From contig WQTK01000338.1 in NCBI GenBank assembly GCA_009786285.1, positions 1-45,814 of the forward strand: a stretch of 45,814 nucleotides of DNA, written 5' to 3'. The DNA comes from Candidatus Fibrimonadales bacterium. Lineage in GTDB: Bacteria > Fibrobacterota > Fibrobacteria > Fibrobacterales > Fibrobacteraceae. This document shows positions 35,764 through 44,115 of the stretch, one piece after another. The notes beneath the pieces are model-generated. The model did not search any database. It was given only the letters and a program-made list of their open reading frames with translations, and was not told the DNA's origin. Numbering within the stretch: the stretch's first letter is position 1; each line of letters opens with the position of its first letter. A program made the translations under genes and the position numbers.

Positions 35764-36924
35764 CTATATCGTGATAATAAATTTTCGCCTTGCTCTGCTT
35801 TTGATTTTTCTCCTTACTAAAAGCGTTATAGCAATAGGCGTACGACTGCCACTGCCAAAAATCTTACCACCTTCTCTGCGTGATAATTCTCCACTTGTTC
35901 GCTGATTACCTCGCAAATTAAACACATAAATGGAAGAAAATTCTTTTTCTAAACACTTGCGAAATCCATCTGTACTATTGCCATCAAGCCACGCACCATT
36001 GCTTACAAATGCTATAACGCCGTCATTGTTTGCTAATCTGTCCGTACACCAACGAAATGCCTTAATGTAAGAATCATATAAGGAATTCTTATTAGTCGCA
36101 GTACCATCCTTAGCGTAAGTATCTGCAATACGTTTTTCAAGTTTATAGTATGATTGATTTTTTGCATTATCATTAGCCGACTTTTGCCCTACCGAATATG
36201 GCGGATTCCCTATAATCACGGTTATAGGCGTTTTCTTTTGTCTTTGCACTCTTTCAAAATTTTGCGGAAATAATTTAGAAGCCAATTCATTAGCATCATC
36301 TGTCTCGCCAAGCTGAAAAGTATCGGTAAGGCATATTCCGCCAAACGGAGTATAAGCAGTCTCTACATTCCACTTTGGCGTTTTGCTATCTGCAACCATT
36401 GGATAGTTATAATCTTGAAACTTCGCTTCCTTAGAAGAAACGGAAAAATCAGATATGCAATCGTGAAACGCATTTTCAATATTCACTGTCGCAATGTAAT
36501 ACGCCAAAAGAACTATCTCATTCGCAAAAATCTCTTTCGCATATTTCCTTCTCAAATCTTTTTTGTCAATCAAACCGCTTTGAATAAGACGAGTAATAAA
36601 AGTTCCCGTGCCTGTAAACGGATCCAAAATATTCACATTCTCATCGTTAATCGCCCTGCCAAATTCCTGCTTCAACACATCATTAACAGAATGAATAATA
36701 AAATCCACAACCTCAATCGGCGTATAAACAATACCCAACCGCTCAACCATTTTCGGAAAAGCGGTCTTAAAAAACTTATCGTATAACTCAATAATAATAC
36801 GTTGCTTGCCCTCAGCATTGTCAATGCCCGAAGCCCGCAACTTCACCGACTCGTAAAACTTTTGCAACAACTCAGTATCTTTCTCTATCGCCTGCGTTTC
36901 CAGCAAATCAAGCATACTCTGCAT
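35764..36924 (-). CDS. Type ISP R-M, methyltransferase segment
   Basis: NVNILDPFTGTGTFITRLIQSG (motif I), ITVIIGNPPYSVGQKSANDN (NPPY), LSRREGGKIFGSGSRTPIAITLLV. Confidence 0.9.
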   Translation of the reverse strand: MQSMLDLLETQAIEKDTELLQKFYESVKLRASGIDNAEGKQRIIIELYDKFFKTAFPKMVERLGIVYTPIEVVDFIIHSVNDVLKQEFGRAINDENVNILDPFTGTGTFITRLIQSGLIDKKDLRRKYAKEIFANEIVLLAYYIATVNIENAFHDCISDFSVSSKEAKFQDYNYPMVADSKTPKWNVETAYTPFGGICLTDTFQLGETDDANELASKLFPQNFERVQRQKKTPITVIIGNPPYSVGQKSANDNAKNQSYYKLEKRIADTYAKDGTATNKNSLYDSYIKAFRWCTDRLANNDGVIAFVSNGAWLDGNSTDGFRKCLEKEFSSIYVFNLRGNQRTSGELSRREGGKIFGSGSRTPIAITLLVRRKIKSRARRKFIITI

Positions 36925-39388
36925 TTGAAACTGAAATCGGATTATTTTTCACAAAAGAATAGCCCTCAAACAACGCTTCAAAAACAGGCTTGGTAATAAT
37001 ATGTTGCGAAAGCATTTCAATAGCATCAGTCTCTGTAATGCTCGGATTGATATTTTTCTGAAGCCCCGAAAGAAATTGCTCAAAAGCAGTTTTATACTCA
37101 CTCGTTTTTATCATCTTGCCAATACGCCCAATTTGCCGCTCGGCAATTTCCGCAACAGACTTTGCCCACTGCTCCCAATAACGGCGGTCGCCAACTTTCT
37201 CCACCATCTTGGCAAACACCACATTTTGCAACTGCTCAAATTGCAAACTAAGCTGCTGAGACAATTCCGTTTTCGCCACTGCCTCAGTAGCGATATGCGA
37301 ATTTCCATTTTCGTCAAAATAAGTATCTACACCGCCAACAATAATCTGTGCAGGGCGATGTTTGTTCAACTCAATTTTATTCACCCTTGCATTAAAGCGG
37401 TCATCGTGGGCACGAAGTGCATTCAGCACAGTCCAAACAACTTTATAACGCTCATTATTATCCAAAGCCTTGCTTGCATCTTCATCAAACGGGGCAACTA
37501 CGGGAATAATAATATAACCATACTTCTTGCCCTCCGCTCTTCGCATCACACGACCTACAGATTGCACCACGTCAATCTGTGAATTCTTGGCAGAAAGAAA
37601 CATCACAGCATCAAGGCTTGGCACATCAACGCCCTCGCTAAGGCAACGCACGTTGGTTAGAATACGGCATTCGTTTTCATTTTCAGGCACAGACTTCAGC
37701 CAATCCAAAAGCTCATCACGTTTTGGAGCAGACATTGTGCCATCTATATGCTCGGAAGTCGGCGAAACACAAGTATTTCTCTGCTCGTCCGGCAATGCGG
37801 AAATGTAAATTCCTGTGGTTGAATTAAAAGTTTCAGTTATCTTTTTTGAAATTTTAATGCTTTGGCAAAAAGCAACGGCACGCCGCATAGGCTTAGGATC
37901 ACTCGCACGAATAGAACCATTATCCCCCAGAACTTGCTTAGACAAAGCCTTAATGCAACCTATCAGCTTTGAAGCATCATCCGTTTTAATTTCCTGCTGG
38001 CTGTCTGCAATCATCTGCTGCACAGCGGGAGGCACATTCTTATCGTTAAGCGTTAATATCAATACTTTGTAATCGGTCAATAAATCTTTTTCCACCGCCT
38101 CGCCAAAACCAATCCTGTAAATTTCTTCACCATATAGTTTTTCATCGTCCATAGAGCAAAGCACCGCATCAGCCTGAGCAGCACGGCTTTTGATGTTATC
38201 TTCGTAAAGACGTGGTGTTGCAGTCATATAAAGGCGTTTTTTGGCTTTTATAAAATTGTTGTCGTGCACTTTCACAAAAGTGGACTCATCGTCACCCGAA
38301 AGCGTTACGCCTGTTGTTCGGTGCGCCTCATCGCAGATAATCAGGTCAAATTCGTCAAATCCATTTTTCAACAATTCTTTCTGCGCTTTTGAAATAACAT
38401 CAATAGATTGGTAGGTGCTGAAAACAACCGTCATGCCTTTCTTTTTAAGCGACTGAATACGCTTGAATTGCCTCAAAATCTCATTGCGATCGGTAGAAGC
38501 CGGTGCCGCCAAATCCACCACATTTGTAAAACCGCTATCTTCATTTTTGTTCTCTTTGCTTGAAATTTTAGGATCGCTGCAAATGCAGATTGGATTAATC
38601 GGCTCTTTCGCATCCGCCGACCACTCATGCAAAGTTTGCCCAAGCAATGCGATAGACGGAACAAGAAACAAGACTTGCCCTTTGCCATTGGTTTCTTTTT
38701 CTGCAATACGTAGCGAATTGAAAGTTTTGCCAGTTCCGCAAGCCATAATAAGCTTGCCTCTATCGTATTTCTTAAAATACTCGTGCGTTTTCTTCAACGC
38801 TTCCTCTTGATGCGGACGCAATATTTTTTTCGGCGAGCGAGCCAATTCGCCGTGCGTATCTTGCTCCAAGCTTTCCCAGTTCACCCGTGCGTTTTGCAAA
38901 TTAGCCAAACTTATGCGATACAGAGGTGGATTTTGGTTTCGGATAGCCTCTTCTGCATTTGAATTCCATTTATTAGTGGTAGAAATCCAAAAGCGACGTG
39001 CAAAACCGACTTTTCTAGACTTCTCGTCAAAAAATTCTCGGCTTGAAGTTGAGAGAAAAGTATCAACCGCAGGCTTGTCAATATAGCTATCCGCATTCCA
39101 GCATTTGCATTGAATAGCCCAAAACTCGCCATCAACAGTCTCTGCAACCAAATCGATGCCTGTATCGTGCCCTCCGAAATCTTTTTTAGCAAAAAACTCA
39201 TCCCAAAGCCACACTTTTTTGAGATTGACTGCATATTGAAGGTCGGTGAGCAAGTAAGCTCTCATTAGGCGTTCAAAACGACATCCTAAATCTTCATTGG
39301 AAGAAGCAACTTTGCGATATTTCTGTAGAAGTTCATCAAAAGTCATTTTTTGTCTCAGTGAGAATATAGAAAAAAGCAACGAAGTCAA
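36908..39388 (-). CDS. Type ISP R-M, nuclease and DEAD/DEAH helicase segment
   Basis: Mrr-like GHDTGIDLVAETVDGEFWAIQCKCW; MACGTGKTFNSLR; IICDEAHRTTG; QSVGRVMRRAEGK. Confidence 0.93.
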   Translation of the reverse strand: MTSLLFSIFSLRQKMTFDELLQKYRKVASSNEDLGCRFERLMRAYLLTDLQYAVNLKKVWLWDEFFAKKDFGGHDTGIDLVAETVDGEFWAIQCKCWNADSYIDKPAVDTFLSTSSREFFDEKSRKVGFARRFWISTTNKWNSNAEEAIRNQNPPLYRISLANLQNARVNWESLEQDTHGELARSPKKILRPHQEEALKKTHEYFKKYDRGKLIMACGTGKTFNSLRIAEKETNGKGQVLFLVPSIALLGQTLHEWSADAKEPINPICICSDPKISSKENKNEDSGFTNVVDLAAPASTDRNEILRQFKRIQSLKKKGMTVVFSTYQSIDVISKAQKELLKNGFDEFDLIICDEAHRTTGVTLSGDDESTFVKVHDNNFIKAKKRLYMTATPRLYEDNIKSRAAQADAVLCSMDDEKLYGEEIYRIGFGEAVEKDLLTDYKVLILTLNDKNVPPAVQQMIADSQQEIKTDDASKLIGCIKALSKQVLGDNGSIRASDPKPMRRAVAFCQSIKISKKITETFNSTTGIYISALPDEQRNTCVSPTSEHIDGTMSAPKRDELLDWLKSVPENENECRILTNVRCLSEGVDVPSLDAVMFLSAKNSQIDVVQSVGRVMRRAEGKKYGYIIIPVVAPFDEDASKALDNNERYKVVWTVLNALRAHDDRFNARVNKIELNKHRPAQIIVGGVDTYFDENGNSHIATEAVAKTELSQQLSLQFEQLQNVVFAKMVEKVGDRRYWEQWAKSVAEIAERQIGRIGKMIKTSEYKTAFEQFLSGLQKNINPSITETDAIEMLSQHIITKPVFEALFEGYSFVKNNPISVSNAEYA

Positions 39389-39460
39389 GGCCAGAAGGGT
39401 TAGCGGAAAACGCCAACGGCGGTTGGAGCGAAGGGAAGGCTTTCCCTTTCCAAAATGCTT

Positions 39461-39685
39461 TCATTTCACATCACTCAATAAAACGGCTTTGCTTCTGCTT
39501 GTTTTGCCTTTGGTTATCTCTATGTCGCTTTTTGGAACGCCAAACTTTTCGGAAAGCAATGCGATTAAAGCATCGTTTGCTTTGCCTTTCTCAGGAGCGC
39601 ACTGAATGCGAGCTTTGTAGCCATCTTCTGTTTTTACAAGCTCGGTTTTGCTAGCATTTGGAATTACTTTGACTTGGATGAGCAT
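39461..39685 (-). CDS. DUF167 (YggU) family protein
   Basis: MLIQVKVIPNASKTELVKTEDGYKARIQCAPEKGKANDALIALLSEKFGVPKSDIEITKGKTSRSKAVLL; start refined. Confidence 0.9.
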   Translation of the reverse strand: MLIQVKVIPNASKTELVKTEDGYKARIQCAPEKGKANDALIALLSEKFGVPKSDIEITKGKTSRSKAVLLSDVK

Positions 39686-40149
39686 TTTTTCTTCCCCGTA
39701 AAGTCTGTTGATACAATCTTGAATACGCAGATATTTTTGGCTTGTTCTTCGGAGAATACAACATCCCTGCCGGCTTGGTGCTTGAACATAACCGATAACG
39801 CACTGCATTTTTCGTTGAGGTCATCAATAAACACGGCTTCCCCAAATCCTATAACGCTTGCAAAATAATAGCCGGAGTTGCACGGAATTTCAGAATGAAT
39901 CGGCACACCTTCATGCGACATTTCAAAGCATACCTTGTTGCTGCGTTTCAAAATATCCAGTTTTCTGCCTTCCAATGCACTGTGAAAATACAGCTCCAAT
40001 GTGTTTCCACCAAGAATTCTATACCCATAACTCAATGGCACAACATAAGGCGCGCCATCGTCAACCATTGCGACATGGCAGGTTTTGCATTGAAGCAAAA
40101 TTTCTTCAATGCCGTTTATATCCGTAATCTCTCGGTCTTTTCTACGCAT
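39664..40149 (-). CDS. Pyridoxamine 5'-phosphate oxidase family (Nim-like) protein
   Basis: MRRKDREITDINGIEEILLQCKTCHVAMVDDGAPYVVPLSYGYRILGGNTLELYFHSALEGRKLDIL; start refined. Confidence 0.85.
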   Translation of the reverse strand: MRRKDREITDINGIEEILLQCKTCHVAMVDDGAPYVVPLSYGYRILGGNTLELYFHSALEGRKLDILKRSNKVCFEMSHEGVPIHSEIPCNSGYYFASVIGFGEAVFIDDLNEKCSALSVMFKHQAGRDVVFSEEQAKNICVFKIVSTDFTGKKKCSSKSK

Positions 40150-40310
40150 AACAACTCCTTGTTTGCCAAAGCTGCCGCTCTGCAATGGCTTTTTCCAGTC
40201 AGGGCAAAAATTCACATGTCAACGCCATAAGCGACCTAATAACGATTTAGGATTTTTGTCATATCTAGCTCTTATTGAGCAATTTTCACAATTATGTTTT
40301 TTTGTACCCA
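40150..40310 (-). pseudogene. Small Cys-containing protein interrupted by TGA
   Basis: MGTKKHNCENCSIRARYDKNPKSLLGRLWR*HVNFCPDWKKPLQSGSFGKQ, same frame across the TGA at 40219-40221. Confidence 0.5.
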
Positions 40311-40315
40311 TAAGT

Positions 40316-40496
40316 TTAAAGTAGAAAAATGTTGCAACCATAATCGCAATGAAATGGCGGTTCAATATATATGTTCTCGCCTGCTTTTTCAAAAAGCTCC
40401 GACAATATTTTTTTTCTGCCTTCAAGCTCTTCTTCGGTTGTCCCGTTGAACAAGCGAACAATTCTCTTTGCATTCAAAAAATCACGCCTAAGCTCT
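40316..40496 (-). pseudogene. Fragment of a maltose/galactoside O-acetyltransferase-like gene
   Basis: ELRRDFLNAKRIVRLFNGTTEEELEGRKKILSELFEKAGENIYIEPPFHCDYGCNIFLL* matches the N-terminal part of the family; hexapeptide domain missing. Confidence 0.7.
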
Positions 40497-40931
40497 TCAC
40501 TTCTCCAACAACTCCAAAGTCCTGTCATCAGCCTTGCCGTCAAAAAACTTATCAATCACGCTTTGAAAAACTGGCGGCGCATTTTCAACCTGCGCAAACA
40601 AAGTCATCGAAGAACGGAGCTTTATGTCATCTGGGCTACCAAAAATGCTATGAGCATCATCGCTATCCAAATTGAGCAACGCCTGCGATATTTCAAGCAA
40701 ACGCTTGCCGAGCAATTCATGCTGCAAATACATCGTGGCTTCATTCAAATCCTTGATCGCATAAAATTGGGAGGTTTCGCTATATCCCAGTCCGGCAATT
40801 TGCGGAAAAATATACCACATCCAATGGCTTTCTTTGCAACCGTTTTTTATTTCTGCCAAAGCAGTTGCATAACTGGTTTCCTGTGCGGCGAGGAATCTTT
40901 GCAAAGGCGTTGTGTGAATGGGTGATGGCAT
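40497..40931 (-). CDS. DUF1810 family protein
   Basis: RFLAAQETSYATALAEIKNGCKESHWMWYIFPQIAGLGYSETSQFYAIKDLNEATMYLQHELLGKRL. Confidence 0.93.
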   Translation of the reverse strand: MPSPIHTTPLQRFLAAQETSYATALAEIKNGCKESHWMWYIFPQIAGLGYSETSQFYAIKDLNEATMYLQHELLGKRLLEISQALLNLDSDDAHSIFGSPDDIKLRSSMTLFAQVENAPPVFQSVIDKFFDGKADDRTLELLEK

Positions 40932-40995
40932 GGTGTGAATGTAGAAAAAAGATTATGCAATACAAGCTATCTGAGGGTGAACAAATCCTCGCGAC

Positions 40996-41066
40996 CCCCA
41001 GAACGGGGTTGGTTCGCTATGCTCCCTAACACCCCGTAACGCCCCGAGTGCAGAATTTAATCCTTT
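40996..41066. repeat. ~70-nt interspersed repeat, copy 2
   Basis: cccccagaacggggttggttcgctatgctccctaacaccccgtaacgccccgagtgcagaatttaatcctttt. Confidence 0.8.
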
Positions 41067-41202
41067 TAGAGAGGGCAATACTAGAACAATTTGGAGTTAA
41101 AATATAAAGGTCTTCCTAATGTTTCGTTTTTGATGTAGTTCCAAATTCCCAAAGTACTTTCAAACTGACAAACACAACTAAGCTAAAGCAAACAGGCAAA
41201 GC

Positions 41203-42018
41203 CTAAAAGTTTTTCAATCGTTTTTTTGGCGTTATATAAAAAACCTTTTTAACAATATTATATAAATCGTGGTCTATCCCGAAAATATCTGGATTTGCGA
41301 AAATTGTTTCTGTAGCTTGTTCTATTCTGTAATTATTTTTTTTACATTTATTCGCAAATATATAAGCTCTTCTTTTATGCTCTTTCGCTATTTGCATCGC
41401 CTCTGCTAAAAAACGTGGCCGCCAATCTTCAAAAATTTTATATCTTGGGTCATAGTTAAAGTATTTTTTTGCTTTATTTTCTGCCATTTTTAAAACGTTT
41501 CTTCTGTATTGTTTAGCACCTTTTAAAGTTCCGATGAGTTCGTATATTTTACCATCTTCAACGCTTCCAGCAGCTGTTAAAGCCTGTTTATATTTTACTT
41601 CAACCCCTGAGCAAATTTCTTCTTTCATTTCTCTTTCTTTTTCCCTTTTAAATTTAAAATAAAAGTGATAGCCATTATATGGAGTTTTTACATACGTTGT
41701 TTTATAGTAAGTATTTTCAAAATCTATATTATTGTTCTTAGCTATCTTTTGTAAATTAGTTATTCCATTATTATTGTCAATATCCAAGCATAAAAAACCA
41801 GCTTCCTTAGGTATAAATTTAAAAACTTTTATCGGTATTCCTAAAGAGGTATCAGAAAAAATATATTTTCCTTCTATCATTTCTTTAATCGCTTCTATAT
41901 CATTTGTAAATCGGATGTTTAAATCTTGTTCTACATAAACTCCGCAATCATCTACGGCGGCTAGCTTTATTCCAAGTTCTGTATATTGTCGCAAAGTTTC
42001 TAAATCTGGCACTAGCAT
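41203..42018 (-). CDS. Prim-pol (AEP)-like protein
   Basis: FLCLDIDNNNGI (DxD), VKTPYNGYHFYFKF, GVEVKYKQALTAAGSVEDGKIYELIG resemble prim-pol motifs. Confidence 0.62.
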   Translation of the reverse strand: MLVPDLETLRQYTELGIKLAAVDDCGVYVEQDLNIRFTNDIEAIKEMIEGKYIFSDTSLGIPIKVFKFIPKEAGFLCLDIDNNNGITNLQKIAKNNNIDFENTYYKTTYVKTPYNGYHFYFKFKREKEREMKEEICSGVEVKYKQALTAAGSVEDGKIYELIGTLKGAKQYRRNVLKMAENKAKKYFNYDPRYKIFEDWRPRFLAEAMQIAKEHKRRAYIFANKCKKNNYRIEQATETIFANPDIFGIDHDLYNIVKKVFYITPKKRLKNF

Positions 42019-42128
42019 ACCTTAAATATACATTATTTTTTCTCCTTGCAGTAGGTTTCTGCGAAAGATGTATATAATTCTCAATTTTTGAGTCTTTGGG
42101 GCTGGGTCTTGGTTGGAATGCGGTAGTT

Positions 42129-42200
42129 ACCCCCAGAACTAAGTTGGTTCGCTATGTTTCCGACACCCCGTAACGTCCCGAGTGCAGAATTTAATCCTCT
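42129..42200. repeat. ~70-nt interspersed repeat, copy 3 (more diverged)
   Basis: acccccagaactaagttggttcgctatgtttccgacaccccgtaacgtcccgagtgcagaatttaatcctc. Confidence 0.75.
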
Positions 42201-42325
42201 ATCTTTTGCTTTTATTGTTGATTTTGGTTCCGTCTGGCGGTTCTTTTTCTATATTTATGCAAATTCTTTTTTTGGAGACATATGTATGAAAATGTTCAAT
42301 TTTGTAATAACCCAGAGATTTACGT

Positions 42326-43054
42326 ATGAAATTTAATATTGCATTTGAAGAGAAATGTGCAATTGCTCTTCATGAAAAAATGATCAGCAAAATAATTGTT
42401 CTACTAAATCAATATTATCCAAATGTAAATACATCAATATCAGCTACATTGAATAATAAGAATTCAGTACAATTTAATGATCTAAAAGAATTATTGACAT
42501 ATGATAACTCTGGTGATTATAGAATTGAAACTTTAAATATTGATTCAGGTTGTAAAAACAACTTCTCCATAAAATTTAAATCAAGCATGTCTATTTTTCT
42601 TGCATATAGCTCGACAGTATCAGTTTCTTTTTGTATGGAAACTAAAGATGATTGCGTTACTTTCAAGGCTAGGCTTAAAGAGATTTTTCGTGAAATAAGA
42701 CTACCATTCTATTACACTATTTTGAGTAAGATTTCCTCTGCAAGTACATTTTTACCCGCAATGGCATTGTGCTGGCTTTATCTTTATATACAACCTAATG
42801 TAGCAAAAAATTCATCCATTTCATTGCCAACATTCACGCTTATAATATTAATCATTATATCTGCCATTGCATTTATTTCTGGAATAGGGCGTATTTGGTC
42901 AACGCTTTTTTTACCGATACATTTTTTATGGGGAGATGAAGTAATTCGATTGGAGAAAATTGCAAAGATAAGAAGTAATGTTTTTTGGGTAGTAATTATT
43001 GGAATAATTGTTGGGATAGTTGCTGCTATTTTTTCCCGTTATATAATCGGTTAA
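42326..43054 (+). CDS. Hypothetical membrane protein (about 3 TM segments)
   Basis: Hydrophobic segments ASTFLPAMALCWLYLYI, FTLIILIIISAIAFISGIG, VFWVVIIGIIVGIVAAIF. Confidence 0.6.
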   Translation: MKFNIAFEEKCAIALHEKMISKIIVLLNQYYPNVNTSISATLNNKNSVQFNDLKELLTYDNSGDYRIETLNIDSGCKNNFSIKFKSSMSIFLAYSSTVSVSFCMETKDDCVTFKARLKEIFREIRLPFYYTILSKISSASTFLPAMALCWLYLYIQPNVAKNSSISLPTFTLIILIIISAIAFISGIGRIWSTLFLPIHFLWGDEVIRLEKIAKIRSNVFWVVIIGIIVGIVAAIFSRYIIG

Positions 43055-43160
43055 ACTTATCCTATAAAGTATTTTGAAATATGGATAGAAGCGAGTCTAA
43101 ATCTCCAATTATATTTAATATATTATCTGCAAACATTTCTTTTTATTATTTTCTCTAAAA

Positions 43161-44090
43161 TTACAACGGAAGCCTCAACTGAACACCTTTATTTTCGTTA
43201 TTCTCAAACTTTTTCCTATGTGTTATTTTTTTTACCTGCTTGTCGTCATCACTATAATTTGTAACTTTTATTACTTCTCTTGAAATTTTAATCTCTCCCG
43301 TTTCTATGTTTGTTGTTCTAACAATTTTTAAATCACAATTTATAAATGTCCCATTACGAAATTTTATCAACTGACTCCACACTTGCTCTAAAAAATCACC
43401 ATCAGTTATTCTGAAATCAATATTATTATTATCAAGCATACCTTTCCAACTATCTTTTCTTCCTCTCATCAATATTGGAGCAACAATATAAATTTTTACT
43501 TGTTGAATGTCTTCAACTATTTCCATTTCCTCTGGAAGTATAAAATCGCTAAAATTTTCTTTATTAACAACCATTATTATTGGTTGTATAGATGGATTAG
43601 TTATGGTTTTGGTCTCTAAGTGCGTGATTTTTTCTTCTTTTTTGACGTTTTTGAAGAAATTACTTTTTTGCCTTCGTAAATCCTTATCGCTACTTGCTAT
43701 GTAATCAAAATCAGATTCTGTTAAAATTCCTTTTTTTATATCTTCTTTAATATTTTTAATATTTTTTAATTTATCATTCGTTTCATCAATTTTATGTTTA
43801 GCAGAAGAAAATTTTGAATCAAGAAATTTAGTCACAAAAATAGCTATTAATGTCATAACGGTAGGTACAATGACAGGGTTATTTATCGTAACAGAAAAAG
43901 TATCAATCAAACTTCCTTCTTCTCTTGGTTTAATATCAATTAACAATCTATATTCTAGATATTTTTCTATACTTTTTATTGCCTTTATAAATTGTTTTTC
44001 ACATTCGTTAAATATTTCTGCATTCATAGAATGTAAATTCTTGTCATCAAAACAATAACGAAGTTGAATTGTTATATTATTATTTTCCAT
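43161..44090 (-). CDS. Hypothetical single-TM protein, downstream partner of ATPase/TOPRIM gene
   Basis: 309 aa, one TM (PVIVPTVMTLIAIFVTKFL), RBS GGAGCAAAAATG, 25-nt gap after the upstream gene. Confidence 0.6.
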   Translation of the reverse strand: MENNNITIQLRYCFDDKNLHSMNAEIFNECEKQFIKAIKSIEKYLEYRLLIDIKPREEGSLIDTFSVTINNPVIVPTVMTLIAIFVTKFLDSKFSSAKHKIDETNDKLKNIKNIKEDIKKGILTESDFDYIASSDKDLRRQKSNFFKNVKKEEKITHLETKTITNPSIQPIIMVVNKENFSDFILPEEMEIVEDIQQVKIYIVAPILMRGRKDSWKGMLDNNNIDFRITDGDFLEQVWSQLIKFRNGTFINCDLKIVRTTNIETGEIKISREVIKVTNYSDDDKQVKKITHRKKFENNENKGVQLRLPL

Positions 44091-44115
44091 TTTTGCTCCT
44101 CAAATACCACACCAT

